From positions 1 through 52,354 of the forward strand of contig NZ_PSTT01000075.1 in assembly GCF_002931235.1 (NCBI RefSeq): a stretch of 52,354 nucleotides of DNA, given 5' to 3'. This document shows, in pieces, positions 26,968 to 35,120 of this stretch (the first letter of the stretch is position 1; each line of letters starts with the position of its first letter). This stretch comes from Subtercola sp. Z020 (GTDB lineage: Bacteria; Actinomycetota; Actinomycetes; Actinomycetales; Microbacteriaceae). A program made the translations under genes and the position numbers. The notes under the pieces were generated by a model. It searched no databases. It saw nothing but the letters and a program-made list of their open reading frames with translations, and had not been told where the DNA came from.

Positions 26968-27389
26968 GCGGAGGCGTGCACCCACACCTGGGCCTTGCCG
27001 AGAACGGTCTGGCCGTTGCCGGTCACGGTGAGGTCGATGCGTGCGGTCGCGGCGTCGGCACCGAGCTGGCCGACCTTCGCGACCACGTCGACCGTGGCGC
27101 CGGTCTCGGCGTGCACGAACACGGGGCGGGTGAAGCGCACCTGGTAGTCGTCGACGAGGGCGGGGTCGCCGACCCAGTCGAACACGGGCTGCACGGCGAG
27201 GCCCATGGTGAGCATCCCGTGCGCCAGCACGCCGTCGAGCCCGACGGAGACGGCGACATCGTCGCGGTAGTGGATCGGGTTGAAGTCACCCGACGCCCCC
27301 GCATAGCGCACGAGCGCGTCACGGGTGAGAGTGAAGGAACGCTCGGCGACCACGTCACCGACGCTCAGGGAGGCCAGGTCGAGGCTCAT
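26964..27389 (-). CDS. MaoC-type hotdog dehydratase (HadB-like)
   Basis: The 141-residue hotdog protein has the hydratase-2 motif: DALVRYAGASGDFNPIHYRDDVAVSVG, with the catalytic Asp and His, then LAHGMLTMGLAVQP. It resembles mycobacterial HadB. The partner encoded just upstream (27386-27832) resembles HadA/HadC, and the two overlap as ATGA. In mycobacteria such heterodimers dehydrate 3-hydroxyacyl-ACP in mycolate synthesis. Microbacteriaceae lack mycolates, so the substrate here is open. murB is coupled downstream. Confidence 0.9.
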   Translation of the reverse strand: MSLDLASLSVGDVVAERSFTLTRDALVRYAGASGDFNPIHYRDDVAVSVGLDGVLAHGMLTMGLAVQPVFDWVGDPALVDDYQVRFTRPVFVHAETGATVDVVAKVGQLGADAATARIDLTVTGNGQTVLGKAQVWVHASA

Positions 27390-27832
27390 TCGTCGCCCCT
27401 CACCACGAGCGTCGAGATGGCGGTCACCACGTGGGCGCCCGTCGCATCCGTGATCGACGACTCGCTGGTGACCATCGAGTGGCCGCCGAGCTGCTTGACG
27501 CTCGCCACCGTGAGTGTGGCGGTGAGTTCGTCGCCGGCCACGATCGGGCGGGAGTAGCTGAAGCGCTGCTCACCGTGAACGACCCTCGAGAAGTCGAGGT
27601 CGGCGTCGGGGGTGGCGAGCAGCTGCGCGAGCGTGCGCTCCTGCACGACGACGCCGAAGGTGGGAGGGGCGACGAGGTCGTCGTAGCCGGCCGCTCGGGC
27701 CGCCTGCACATCGAAGTTCAGCGGGTTCACCGAGAAGACGGCCGCCGAGAACTCGCGGATCTTCTCGCGCCCGACGAGGTAGGGCGGCGTGGGTTCGTAC
27801 ACGCGGCCCTGGAGGTCTGGGTTGACTGGCAC
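27386..27832 (-). CDS. MaoC/FAS1-like dehydratase domain protein (HadA/HadC-like)
   Basis: The 148-residue protein has the N-terminal hotdog fold of HadA/HadC: VGREKIREFSAAVFSVNPLNFD, then LVAPPTFGVVVQERTL and VVHGEQRFSYSRPIVAGDEL. It lacks the catalytic Asp/His pair seen in its partner, as expected for the scaffold subunit. GTG 27832 is chosen because the minus strand has TAGACT (27845-27840) seven bases upstream, which predicts a leaderless message and the promoter of the three-gene operon. Confidence 0.85.
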   Translation of the reverse strand: MPVNPDLQGRVYEPTPPYLVGREKIREFSAAVFSVNPLNFDVQAARAAGYDDLVAPPTFGVVVQERTLAQLLATPDADLDFSRVVHGEQRFSYSRPIVAGDELTATLTVASVKQLGGHSMVTSESSITDATGAHVVTAISTLVVRGDE

Positions 27833-27842
27833 GCGTTCCAGT

Positions 27843-28919
27843 CTACGAGTTGCGGCCTGGGCTCGAACTGACCCCGTAGGAGCCGTCGGAGTTCCAGAAC
27901 ACGACATCTTCGCTCGGATCGGGCGCGGCCTCTCCCGCGGGGGTGGCGCGTAGGCTCGTGATGCGCAGTTCGATGCCCATCGAGGCGAACTCCTGTTTCG
28001 TCACGCAGGTGGCGCTCTGGGTGCCGTCGACGTAGACGGCGAGCAGGCAGGGCTGGTCGATACGGTTCTCGACGGCGTAGACGGTGAGCTCGGAGTCGGC
28101 GACACCGAGCAGCCGCAGGGACTCGGGCTTGTAGTAGGGGTCGATGTTCTGCGGCGGGATGCTCGGGGCGAGGCTCGGGTCTTCGAAGATCGTGAGGCCC
28201 GGCGGTAGGGCGGTGGCGGTGGCTGCCGGGTCGGCGCTAGATGTCGCGGGCGAGCCCGAGGGGTCGACGATGCTGCCGGCGGAACGGCCGAACACGTTCG
28301 CGGTGGGGCTCAGTTGCTGGGCGACGGCGATGCCGACCCCGGCGAGCAGCAGGAGCCCTGCGGCGACGGCGGTCCACATCCAGAGCTGGGAGCGCCTGCG
28401 CCAGGTCTCGAGGGTGGGGGTCGGGGCCGCGGCGGCGGTGTGGGTCTCAGCGGAGCCGGACGCAGGGGCCTTCACGACGGGTGTGGGTGTGGGTGCTGGG
28501 GTAGCAGCGGGGGCGCGGCGGGCGGTCGCCGCGTCGAGGGCCGGGCGGGCATCCACCAGCGCCTTGTCGAGCGCAGCGGCGTCGGAGCGCAACCGACCTT
28601 CGAGCGCGACCAGGCGCGCAGCGGACTCGGGCACACACACGACCTCGCCGCTGTCGGCGTCGAGCACCTCGACGAGCGGCTCCGACACGCCCGGGGCGAA
28701 CGCCCGTTTCTGCAGGGCGACGCGGGCCGCCGCGGGGTCGGGCCGGCCCTCCGGCGTCGGAGTAAGGGGATGCTCACGCCACCACACCGCGTCGAGAATG
28801 TCGTGGGGGCCGGTGTAGGCGTCGGTGAGCGCCCGGCGGGCCGTCTCGTCGTCTACCAGCAGGGCATGGAGGGAGAGCGGATCCCCCGGATCTGCTCTGT
28901 GCGTCGGCATCGACGGCAT
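27843..28919 (-). CDS. Single-span membrane protein of unknown function
   Basis: The 358-residue protein has a cytoplasmic N-terminal region of about 190 residues containing a Pro/Thr/Ala-rich linker. One membrane span (about 195-218, WTAVAAGLLLLAGVGIAVA) follows, then an extracytoplasmic region of about 140 residues ending SSSPGRNS. The outer part shows QPCLLAVYVDG and SATCVTK, two cysteines that could form a disulfide. I recognise no family. ATG 28919 is chosen for GAGGAG at good spacing. It ends 11 bases before the start of the hotdog operon, whose promoter lies inside its 3' end. Confidence 0.75.
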   Translation of the reverse strand: MPSMPTHRADPGDPLSLHALLVDDETARRALTDAYTGPHDILDAVWWREHPLTPTPEGRPDPAAARVALQKRAFAPGVSEPLVEVLDADSGEVVCVPESAARLVALEGRLRSDAAALDKALVDARPALDAATARRAPAATPAPTPTPVVKAPASGSAETHTAAAAPTPTLETWRRRSQLWMWTAVAAGLLLLAGVGIAVAQQLSPTANVFGRSAGSIVDPSGSPATSSADPAATATALPPGLTIFEDPSLAPSIPPQNIDPYYKPESLRLLGVADSELTVYAVENRIDQPCLLAVYVDGTQSATCVTKQEFASMGIELRITSLRATPAGEAAPDPSEDVVFWNSDGSYGVSSSPGRNS

Positions 28920-29064
28920 GGTGCTCCTCGCTCGGGTCAGCATCCATTCTCCCTCGTGGTGACCGCTTCGGGCGGGGCTTGCGGAGAGCATCGCGCCCGT
29001 CAAGCGTCTGTGCCCGACGCGGGACTCGTGCCAGAGTGGAGGTGAACACCAGCTGAGGAGACCC

Positions 29065-29853
29065 ATGTCGAACGTTCCCCCACCGCCGCCACCCTCGGGG
29101 GACTACCCCTCGACGCCCGAACCGAAGCCCGACGCGGCCGGCACCCCGGCGTACAGCGCGCCCGGCTACGCCGCCTCCGGCTCGCAGACGCCGGCGAGCG
29201 ACCGGTTCAACGTGCTGTCGATCGTCTCCCTGGTCTCGGCGTTCTTCATCTCGCTGCTCGCGGTGATCACGGGGCACATCGCCCTCGGCCAGATCAAGCG
29301 CACGGGTGAGAAGGGTCGTGGCCTGGCGATCGCCGGCCTGATTCTCGGCTACCTCGGCATCGTGGCGGGCATCATCGCCATCATCGTGGCGATCGTGCTG
29401 TTCAGCGTCGCGGGTCGCGAGATCGCGAACGACCCGAACTTCGACCCCGATTTCGGGTCGCAGAGCACCAGCACGCCGTTCGCCACGAGCGACCCGGACT
29501 CCAGCGCCGGCGCCTCGGGCGAGCAGACGACGGCGGAGGCGTGCTCGATCCTGCTCGACTCGGTCTCTGACTCGGCGTCGCAGCTGCAGGAGAACTTCAG
29601 CCAGTTGCAGAGCGACCCGGCTGCGGCCGTCGCCGCCCTGCAGAAGCTCTCCGGCGACTTCGACAGCGGGCTCAGCCAGATCAGCGACCCCGACGTCTAC
29701 GCGGCAGGCGACACCGCCAACACTTCGCTGAAGACGATGATCGCCGACATCCAGGCCATCCAGGCCGACCCGACCAGCGGCAGCGACGCCCTCGTCGCCG
29801 ACGCCCAGGCCGTGCAGCAGGACTTCTCGGCGATCGACACCGTCTGCAGCTGA
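29065..29853 (+). CDS. DUF4190 membrane protein with proline-rich N-terminus
   Basis: The 262-residue protein starts with a Pro-rich tail (about 1-45). A DUF4190 domain follows with two spans, NVLSIVSLVSAFFISLLAVI and the long GLAIAGLILGYLGIVAGIIA, separated by GHIALGQIKRTGEKGRG. The C-terminal region of about 140 residues is extracytoplasmic and helical, with one pair of cysteines (EACSILL and the final VCS). Its function is unknown. GAGGAG precedes ATG 29065. Confidence 0.85.
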   Translation: MSNVPPPPPPSGDYPSTPEPKPDAAGTPAYSAPGYAASGSQTPASDRFNVLSIVSLVSAFFISLLAVITGHIALGQIKRTGEKGRGLAIAGLILGYLGIVAGIIAIIVAIVLFSVAGREIANDPNFDPDFGSQSTSTPFATSDPDSSAGASGEQTTAEACSILLDSVSDSASQLQENFSQLQSDPAAAVAALQKLSGDFDSGLSQISDPDVYAAGDTANTSLKTMIADIQAIQADPTSGSDALVADAQAVQQDFSAIDTVCS

Positions 29854-29884
29854 CCCCGGCCGCCGGCCCCGCCCGGCCCGCATC

Positions 29885-29924
29885 CACGACGCCCTCCCGT
29901 TCCCACGAGCGGGTGGGCGTCGTG
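29885..29924. terminator. Bidirectional terminator-type hairpin
   Basis: CACGACGCCC (29885-29894) pairs with GGGCGTCGTG (29915-29924), with an inner CCCG/CGGG stem. It lies between the convergent DUF4190 and DMT transporter genes, 31 bases after one stop and 2 bases after the other, so it can serve both. No T run is evident. Confidence 0.75.
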
Positions 29925-29926
29925 CG

Positions 29927-30865
29927 TCAGGCGGCCGAAGCCGGAACGTGGCGTCGCGCGAGGTCGACGACACCGAGTGCCGCTACAGCCCCGGCGACAA
30001 TGAAAACGATCAGAGCCCAGGGGGGAGCCGAAGTCGCCTCACCGAGCACCATGATCCCGATCGTCACACCGACCAGCGGGTCGATGACGGTCAGTCCGGC
30101 CACGACAAGATCTGGTGGTCCGGTCGAATGAGCGACCTGAACCAGATATGACCCGAAACCGGTTGCGAGAATGAGCCCTGCTAGAGCCGCACCGGTCAGC
30201 CATCCCCGCTCTGACCAGTCGAACCCGCCCGCGACGACCAGCTCGGCGCGGTCCAGAAGGATCTTTGCGAGGGTCGCCACGAAGCCGAAGAGCACCCCTG
30301 CGACGACGATCGGCACGCTGACCGCGATCCTGCGACGAAAAGCGACAGCAGTCACCCCTAGACCGATGAGTATGAGGACAAGCAGCACAAGGACACTCGC
30401 GAGCTGCCTGTCGGTCACGATTGTCGACGTGGTGGTTGTGGTTGCGACACCGACGAACACTCCGATACCCCCCACACAGATTGCCACGGCGCGAAGAGTG
30501 TGACCGTTCATCCGCGTTCTGGAATGGCGAGCGTGAAGGACTGCGGTGAAGACGAGAGCGACAGCCCCGATCGGCTGCACAACGGTGAGCGGCGCCACTG
30601 CGAGGCTGCCGAGTTGCAGGAGAACTGCGAGGGCGAGCAGCAACGTGCCCAGCAACCATGATGATTGCCGGATCAGGGAGCGAAGCGATGGACGCGTTGC
30701 GTAGTCGGCCGTTCCAGCGTGCAGGTCACGTGCGACGAGACGCACACCGCGGTTTTGCAGCTGCGTTCCCAGCGCGAGGAAGGCTGATCCCACCACTGCG
30801 AGAGGAACTCCTATTGCCTGAAGCGGAGTGAGGGAGAAAAGCGACAATGCTCCGACAGAGGTCAA
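29927..30865 (-). CDS. DMT-superfamily transporter (EamA/NIPA-like)
   Basis: The 312-residue protein has 9-10 hydrophobic segments and the drug/metabolite-transporter look. The first span GVPLAVVGSAFLALGTQLQNRG is followed by LGSLAVAPLTVVQPIGAVAL and the repeat-like LVVAGLTVIDPLVGVTIGIMVLGE. The substrate is unknown. The start is an unusual TTG at 30865 overlapping the lectin gene stop as TTGA, so it is probably translated only by coupling. Its base composition is visibly less G+C-rich than its neighbours, as is the lectin gene's. Confidence 0.82.
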   Translation of the reverse strand: MTSVGALSLFSLTPLQAIGVPLAVVGSAFLALGTQLQNRGVRLVARDLHAGTADYATRPSLRSLIRQSSWLLGTLLLALAVLLQLGSLAVAPLTVVQPIGAVALVFTAVLHARHSRTRMNGHTLRAVAICVGGIGVFVGVATTTTTSTIVTDRQLASVLVLLVLILIGLGVTAVAFRRRIAVSVPIVVAGVLFGFVATLAKILLDRAELVVAGGFDWSERGWLTGAALAGLILATGFGSYLVQVAHSTGPPDLVVAGLTVIDPLVGVTIGIMVLGEATSAPPWALIVFIVAGAVAALGVVDLARRHVPASAA

Positions 30866-31350
30866 TTCGGCAACGACCAGTGGATCTGCGTCTGGCCGAC
30901 TTCACCGTGGGCCGGACTGCCGAACCGTTCATAGACCGCACCGACCGCCCCTTTGGCATAGAGCGAGAAGATCGACCCTCCGTGTAGTCCGAAGGGGTCC
31001 CAGTACCCGGATGCCCAGAGCGGACTAGACCCCGCGTAGACGACGATGTGTCCGTCTGTCTGGAAGGCTATCCGGTCAGCTCCCCGGCCGTAGGTGCCAG
31101 CTTGCCAACTTGCTTTTCCGTCCTTGTAGAGAACGAGATTGCCGTCGGTCTGAAACACGACATGAGTGCGATGGCCAGTGCTCCACAGCTCCCACCCACC
31201 GAGAAACCACGTCATGCCGTACGAGGAGTTCCAGTCATACCGATCCCGAAAGGAGTCGGCTTGGGCGGGCTGAGGGGCGGCGAGAACCCCAGCGATCAGA
31301 AAGGTGCTGAGCGTCAAAGTGAATGCGACGCGTGGCAAGACTCGGGTCAT
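30862..31350 (-). CDS. Secreted B-lectin (bulb-type mannose-binding lectin) domain protein
   Basis: The 162-residue protein has a signal peptide (about 1-32, ending AQPAQA-like before DSF) and a B-lectin domain. Two mannose-site motifs are visible, QTDGNLVLY and QTDGHIVVY (QxDxNxVxY class; the second has His for Asn). It would be exported and bind mannose-type glycans, or act as a small lectin-like toxin. ATG 31350 is preferred to the in-frame GTG 31377, which lies inside an inverted repeat. The stop overlaps the transporter start (TTGA). Lower GC suggests transfer. Confidence 0.82.
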   Translation of the reverse strand: MTRVLPRVAFTLTLSTFLIAGVLAAPQPAQADSFRDRYDWNSSYGMTWFLGGWELWSTGHRTHVVFQTDGNLVLYKDGKASWQAGTYGRGADRIAFQTDGHIVVYAGSSPLWASGYWDPFGLHGGSIFSLYAKGAVGAVYERFGSPAHGEVGQTQIHWSLPN

Positions 31351-31360
31351 GTGCAGGAAG

Positions 31361-31411
31361 CCCTTCGATCGGTGCACTGAGGATTACTCAGATTAGCATC
31401 CGATCGAAGGG
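31361..31411 (-). promoter_or_regulatory. RBS-sequestering inverted repeat before the B-lectin gene
   Basis: CCCTTCGATCGG (31361-31372) pairs perfectly with CCGATCGAAGGG (31400-31411), enclosing CTGAG/CTCAG. In the minus-strand message the 3' arm of the stem ends in the AAGGG that would serve as ribosome-binding site, about 10 bases before ATG 31350. The fold would hide it. As DNA it could also be an operator. Confidence 0.6.
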
Positions 31412-31482
31412 AATCGGGTAGAGCACAGGCGCGCCGGGTCTATCCCGTGCGTCAGGCGATCCGTCGCAGACGAACCCGGGCG

Positions 31483-31911
31483 TCAGGCGGCGCGGGTGAG
31501 GGTGCCGATGGTGTCGCCGGCGGTGTTCTTGACGATGAGGCTGTCACCGTCGACGGTGGCCGTGCTCAGGGCCGAGAGCCAGGAGTCGACACCGATGCAG
31601 GCCATGAGCGTGCTGGTCGTCTCAGAGAAGGTGACGGTGTCGCCCGAGACGACGTAGCTCGACGAGAGGGAGTTGCACCCGTCGTTGCCGGAGACGCTCG
31701 AGCCCTGCTCGAAGGTGAGGTGGGGTTTCTGCGGGGCGGTCTCGCCCCAGGTGCCGACGATCGAGGCCGCGGACGAACTCGCGCCGGGGTCGGCGGGGCC
31801 GGTGCTGGTGCCCGCCGACGAGGCGCAGCCGCCGAGCACAGATGCCAGGGCGAGCCCCGCCAGAGCGAGCCCTGCAGCGCCGACAACCGAGTGCGAAAAG
31901 TGTCTTGTCAT
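31483..31911 (-). CDS. META-domain lipoprotein
   Basis: The 142-residue lipoprotein has a signal peptide with the lipobox VLGGC (Cys 29) and a Ser/Thr/Ala linker. A META (HslJ-like) domain follows: IVGTWGETAPQKPHLTFEQGSSVSGNDGCNSLSSSYVV, then STLMACIG, with the paired cysteines typical of the family. Such proteins are cell-envelope stress or heat-induced factors of poorly known function. ATG 31911 is the start that gives a proper signal peptide. It is divergent from the secreted protease, 159 bases apart. Confidence 0.88.
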   Translation of the reverse strand: MTRHFSHSVVGAAGLALAGLALASVLGGCASSAGTSTGPADPGASSSAASIVGTWGETAPQKPHLTFEQGSSVSGNDGCNSLSSSYVVSGDTVTFSETTSTLMACIGVDSWLSALSTATVDGDSLIVKNTAGDTIGTLTRAA

Positions 31912-31983
31912 GATTCCGGGTCTAATGCACCTCTCTGTGCATACCTTGTGAAGATTCTCAGGAATCGTTATTGTCGTCTGGGT

Positions 31984-32012
31984 AGCCCGCCTCCGCAGCG
32001 GGCTTTTTCTTT
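31984..32012 (+). terminator. Terminator-type hairpin in the protease 5' leader
   Basis: AGCCCGC (31984-31990) and GCGGGCT (31998-32004) form a 7-bp stem with a 7-base loop, followed by TTTTTCTTT. It points along the plus strand, 59 bases before the protease start. No plus-strand gene lies upstream in the preceding 2 kb, so it probably acts as an attenuator in the protease leader. Confidence 0.7.
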
Positions 32013-32070
32013 GTGGGCCCTCAGGGTTCGCAGATCGACCGGAACCACCAGCAGGGGGAAGCAACTCAAT

Positions 32071-34131
32071 ATGCAGCAACACAGGAACCGTCTCGGACGG
32101 CCGCTCGCCATTGTGGCAGCGACAGCACTCGGCCTCGGCGGTCTCTTCGCCGCTCCCGCCGCCTTCGCATCCGCACCCACGACCGCCGCGACTCCCGCGC
32201 CGGTCAGCGGATCCGCGTACCAGGAGCAGGCCGCAGCGCTGCTCACCGACCCGTCGGTGCAGGCCGTCGGCCGCGACGCTGACGGCAACGTGGTCGTCGT
32301 GAAGATCGCCGGCAGCGATTCCGGCAAGCTGAAGGCGTTCGACGCCACCTACGACAACGTCGTGGTGAAGTCGATCGGCGGACCGCTGACCGACTACGCC
32401 ACCACTGACGTCGTCGGCGGAGCCGGATACTTCTCCCCCGCGAGCGCCACCTCGGGTGCGGCCTGCTCGATCGGGTTCTCGGCCTGGTCGCCGAAGGGCG
32501 AGCCTGCCGTACTGAGCGCAGGGCACTGCACCAACGACGGCAAGCTGACCGACACCTACCTCACCCTCCCCTCGACGGACCCCGCCGGCGGCGGCTCGGG
32601 CGAGAGCGTCGACGTCGTCGGCGAACTCGGCACCTTCGGGTTCTCGCAGTACGGCGGACCGGGCAACAGCAAGGGCGCCGAGAACAAGGACTCCGTCGAC
32701 ATCTCGGTCATCGACCTGACGAACGACGCCCTGACCACGCTGCCCGAGGTCACCGACTGGACCACGGCCTCGTCAGAGGACCTCTCGAAGTCGACCGTCA
32801 AGGTCACCTCGGTCGGCAGCGCAGTCGCCGGCGAGCCCGTCGCGAAGTCGGGCCGCACCACGGGTTACACCGATGGCGTCAACGTCGACATGGTCGACGG
32901 CTGGGCCCTCATCGGCGGCCGTCTCGTCTACGGCTTCAGCAGCTCTCTCGTCGCTGCTGAGGGCGACTCCGGCGGAGCGGTCTTCCAGGGCGGCAAGGCC
33001 GTCGGCATCCTGAGCGGCGGCCGTCCGGCCGAGGGCGGCGAGCCTGCCTTCCTGTGGGCCTCCGACCTGCCGAACGACCTCGCTCACCTCGACGGCTACA
33101 CCGTCAAGCTCTCGATCACCGCTCCCACGCTGGTGAACCCGGCTGACGGCGGCAGCGTCGAGCGCGGCGGCACCATCAGCGGTACCGCACCGGTCTCCTC
33201 GACCGTGATCGTCACGCCCAAGGGCGGCGACGCATTCGAGGTTCCGACCGACGCCAACGGCGGCTGGAGCTTCCCCGCACCGGTCGACCTCGGTACCTAC
33301 GACTTCACCGCCCAGGCGAAGGTCGGCTTCAACACCTCGTCGAAGGCCTCGCTCTCGGTCAAGGTCGTTGCGGTTCCGCTGACCGCTCCGGTCATCACCA
33401 ACCCGGCTGACGGCTCGAAGGTCGTCACCGCCCTCACCGAGGTCACCGGTACCGGCACGCCCGGTGCGAAGATCACCGTCAAGGGTGACGTTCAGGGCAC
33501 CGACACCGTCGACGCCGCAGGCAACTGGAGCGTCCCGGCCGATCTGAGCTACGGCACGACCTTCTCGATCGAGGTCACGCAGTCGGCCGACGGCCAGACC
33601 TCGCCGGTCGCCAGCTCGGTGTTCAGCGTCGTACCGACGCCCGCCGTCATCACCTCGCCGGTGAACGGTTCGACCATCGCCAACGCTGACAAGCCGACCG
33701 CTGCGACGGGTACCGGTATCACCGGCGCCACGATCAGCGCGACGATCAACGGCGTTCCCGCCGCGGGAACCACCCGCGTCGTCGACGGCAAGTGGAGCCT
33801 CGTGCTCGGCGACGCCGTTCAGGTCGGAGCGAACGACCTCGTCGTGCGCCAGACGATCGACCAGGCCGCGAGCATTGCCGAGATCACCTTCACGGTCGAG
33901 GCTGCAGCAGTGACCCCGACCCCCACGCCGACCCCCACCAACGGTGGCGGCTCGGGCGGCGGTAACGGTGGCAACGGCGGCAACGGTTCGGGCTCCGGCT
34001 CGGGCAACGACGGCGGCCTGGCCAACACCGGTCTCGACGTCACCGGGTTCGGCGCTCTCGCCGCAATCATGCTGGCGCTCGGTTCCGCGTTCGTCGTGAC
34101 CCGTCGTCGCAAGATGGGCAACAACGCGTAG
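32071..34131 (+). CDS. Secreted wall-anchored S1-family serine protease with Ig-like repeats
   Basis: The 686-residue surface protein has a signal peptide (1-33) and a propeptide-like region (about 35-110). A chymotrypsin-fold protease domain of the streptogrisin type follows, with H152 in SAGHC, D210 in DSVDIS and S300 in EGDSGGAV. Three or more bacterial Ig-like repeats follow (about 350-610), then a Thr/Pro- and Gly/Ser-rich stalk. The C-terminus is a sorting signal: LANTG, one hydrophobic span and RRRK. This is the LAxTG form used by class E sortases. AGGGGGAA precedes ATG 32071. Substrates are unknown. Confidence 0.93.
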   Translation: MQQHRNRLGRPLAIVAATALGLGGLFAAPAAFASAPTTAATPAPVSGSAYQEQAAALLTDPSVQAVGRDADGNVVVVKIAGSDSGKLKAFDATYDNVVVKSIGGPLTDYATTDVVGGAGYFSPASATSGAACSIGFSAWSPKGEPAVLSAGHCTNDGKLTDTYLTLPSTDPAGGGSGESVDVVGELGTFGFSQYGGPGNSKGAENKDSVDISVIDLTNDALTTLPEVTDWTTASSEDLSKSTVKVTSVGSAVAGEPVAKSGRTTGYTDGVNVDMVDGWALIGGRLVYGFSSSLVAAEGDSGGAVFQGGKAVGILSGGRPAEGGEPAFLWASDLPNDLAHLDGYTVKLSITAPTLVNPADGGSVERGGTISGTAPVSSTVIVTPKGGDAFEVPTDANGGWSFPAPVDLGTYDFTAQAKVGFNTSSKASLSVKVVAVPLTAPVITNPADGSKVVTALTEVTGTGTPGAKITVKGDVQGTDTVDAAGNWSVPADLSYGTTFSIEVTQSADGQTSPVASSVFSVVPTPAVITSPVNGSTIANADKPTAATGTGITGATISATINGVPAAGTTRVVDGKWSLVLGDAVQVGANDLVVRQTIDQAASIAEITFTVEAAAVTPTPTPTPTNGGGSGGGNGGNGGNGSGSGSGNDGGLANTGLDVTGFGALAAIMLALGSAFVVTRRRKMGNNA

Positions 34132-34147
34132 CATCTGACGCACACGA

Positions 34148-34186
34148 AGAGGGGCTGTCGAACCGAGGTTCGGCAGCCCCTCTTTC
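34148..34186 (+). terminator. Intrinsic terminator after the protease gene
   Basis: AGAGGGGCTG (34148-34157) pairs with CAGCCCCTCT (34174-34183), with an inner CGAAC/GTTCG stem, followed by TTT. It begins 16 bases after the protease stop. Confidence 0.88.
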
Positions 34187-34306
34187 GCTGCCCGGGCACC
34201 GGGCGGGTTCCGGATGCCCGGCGGGGGGTCGCGGTGCCGGGCGCTCTGGCAGGGCCACGTGAGCCCCGCCTCCCGCCCCCAGCGTCGTATTGGCGCAGTA
34301 GCGCTC

Positions 34307-34321
34307 TTTTGGCCCAACCAA
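34307..34321. promoter_or_regulatory. Candidate GntR operator, copy 1 (kdgA promoter)
   Basis: TTTTGGCCCAACCAA lies about 65 bases before the aldolase start. An identical 15-mer occurs at 38917-38931, upstream of the alcohol dehydrogenase at the other end of the cluster. The core TTGG-C-CCAA is palindromic. The regulator encoded between them (36087-36815) is the obvious ligand-responsive candidate. Confidence 0.6.
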
Positions 34322-34385
34322 AACCCCTCATCTGCCACCTTCATGGGGTACCGTTGATCAACGACCCGAAGGAGTGAAGACGGCC

Positions 34386-35120
34386 ATGACCAGCCCTCTC
34401 GACGACGAGACCACGACCACCGCCGAGACCGGCCGGCACAGCCGGGCCGAGGCGCCGCTCGCGGCGAGCGGGATGCGGCAGGCCCTCCCCGCGCGACTCG
34501 CACGTGACGGCGTGGTCGCCGTGGTGCGGGCGAAGAGTGTCGACCGACTGGCGCTGCTGATCGAAGCGCTCGTCGCCGGAGGCGTCTCGACCGTCGAACT
34601 GACGCTCACGACGCCGGGGCTGATGGGGTCGTTCGGCGAACTCCGCGACCGGTTCGACGGTGTCGCCGACCTCGGTATCGGTACGGTGCAGACCCTCGAC
34701 GAGGTGCGGCAGGCGGTCGATGCCGGAACCGGCTTCATCGTGACACCGACCATGAACACCGCCGTCGTCGAGCACGCCGTGCGCGCGGGCGTACCGGTGA
34801 TGCCCGGCGGCCTGACCCCGACGGAGCTCGCCACCGGCTGGAGCCTCGGAGCGGCGGCCGTGAAGCTGTTCCCCGCCTCGACGGTCGGCCCGTCGTACAT
34901 CGGCCACCTGCACGGCCCCTTTCCCGACATCGACGTTCTGCCCTCGGGCGGGGTGGGGCTGTCGGACATCGGTGACTGGATCCGCGCGGGTGCACCCGCG
35001 GTCAGCCTCGGCGGCCCCCTTCTCGGCGACGCACCGGGCGGGGGCGATCTGGCCGCGCTGACCGACAGGGCCAAGCGCGCGATCGGCGAGGTCGAACGCG
35101 CACGGGCGGTGACAGCGTGA
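34386..35120 (+). CDS. 2-keto-3-deoxy-6-phosphogluconate aldolase (KDPG/KHG aldolase)
   Basis: The 244-residue class I aldolase cleaves KDPG to pyruvate and glyceraldehyde-3-phosphate. The catalytic Glu is in TVELTLTTPG, the Schiff-base Lys in AAVKLFPASTVGPSYI, and the phosphate loop is LPSGGVGLSDIGDWIRAGA. A leader of about 35 residues precedes the core. ATG 34386 is chosen for AAGGAG upstream; the in-frame GTG 12 bases earlier overlaps that site. The kinase start overlaps its stop (GTGA). Together the two complete KDG use. Confidence 0.92.
   Translation: MTSPLDDETTTTAETGRHSRAEAPLAASGMRQALPARLARDGVVAVVRAKSVDRLALLIEALVAGGVSTVELTLTTPGLMGSFGELRDRFDGVADLGIGTVQTLDEVRQAVDAGTGFIVTPTMNTAVVEHAVRAGVPVMPGGLTPTELATGWSLGAAAVKLFPASTVGPSYIGHLHGPFPDIDVLPSGGVGLSDIGDWIRAGAPAVSLGGPLLGDAPGGGDLAALTDRAKRAIGEVERARAVTA

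Noticed and set aside
31912-32526. Upstream extension of the META lipoprotein frame
   Set aside because: It crosses the protease signal-peptide region and gives no export signal; ATG 31911 yields a proper lipobox.
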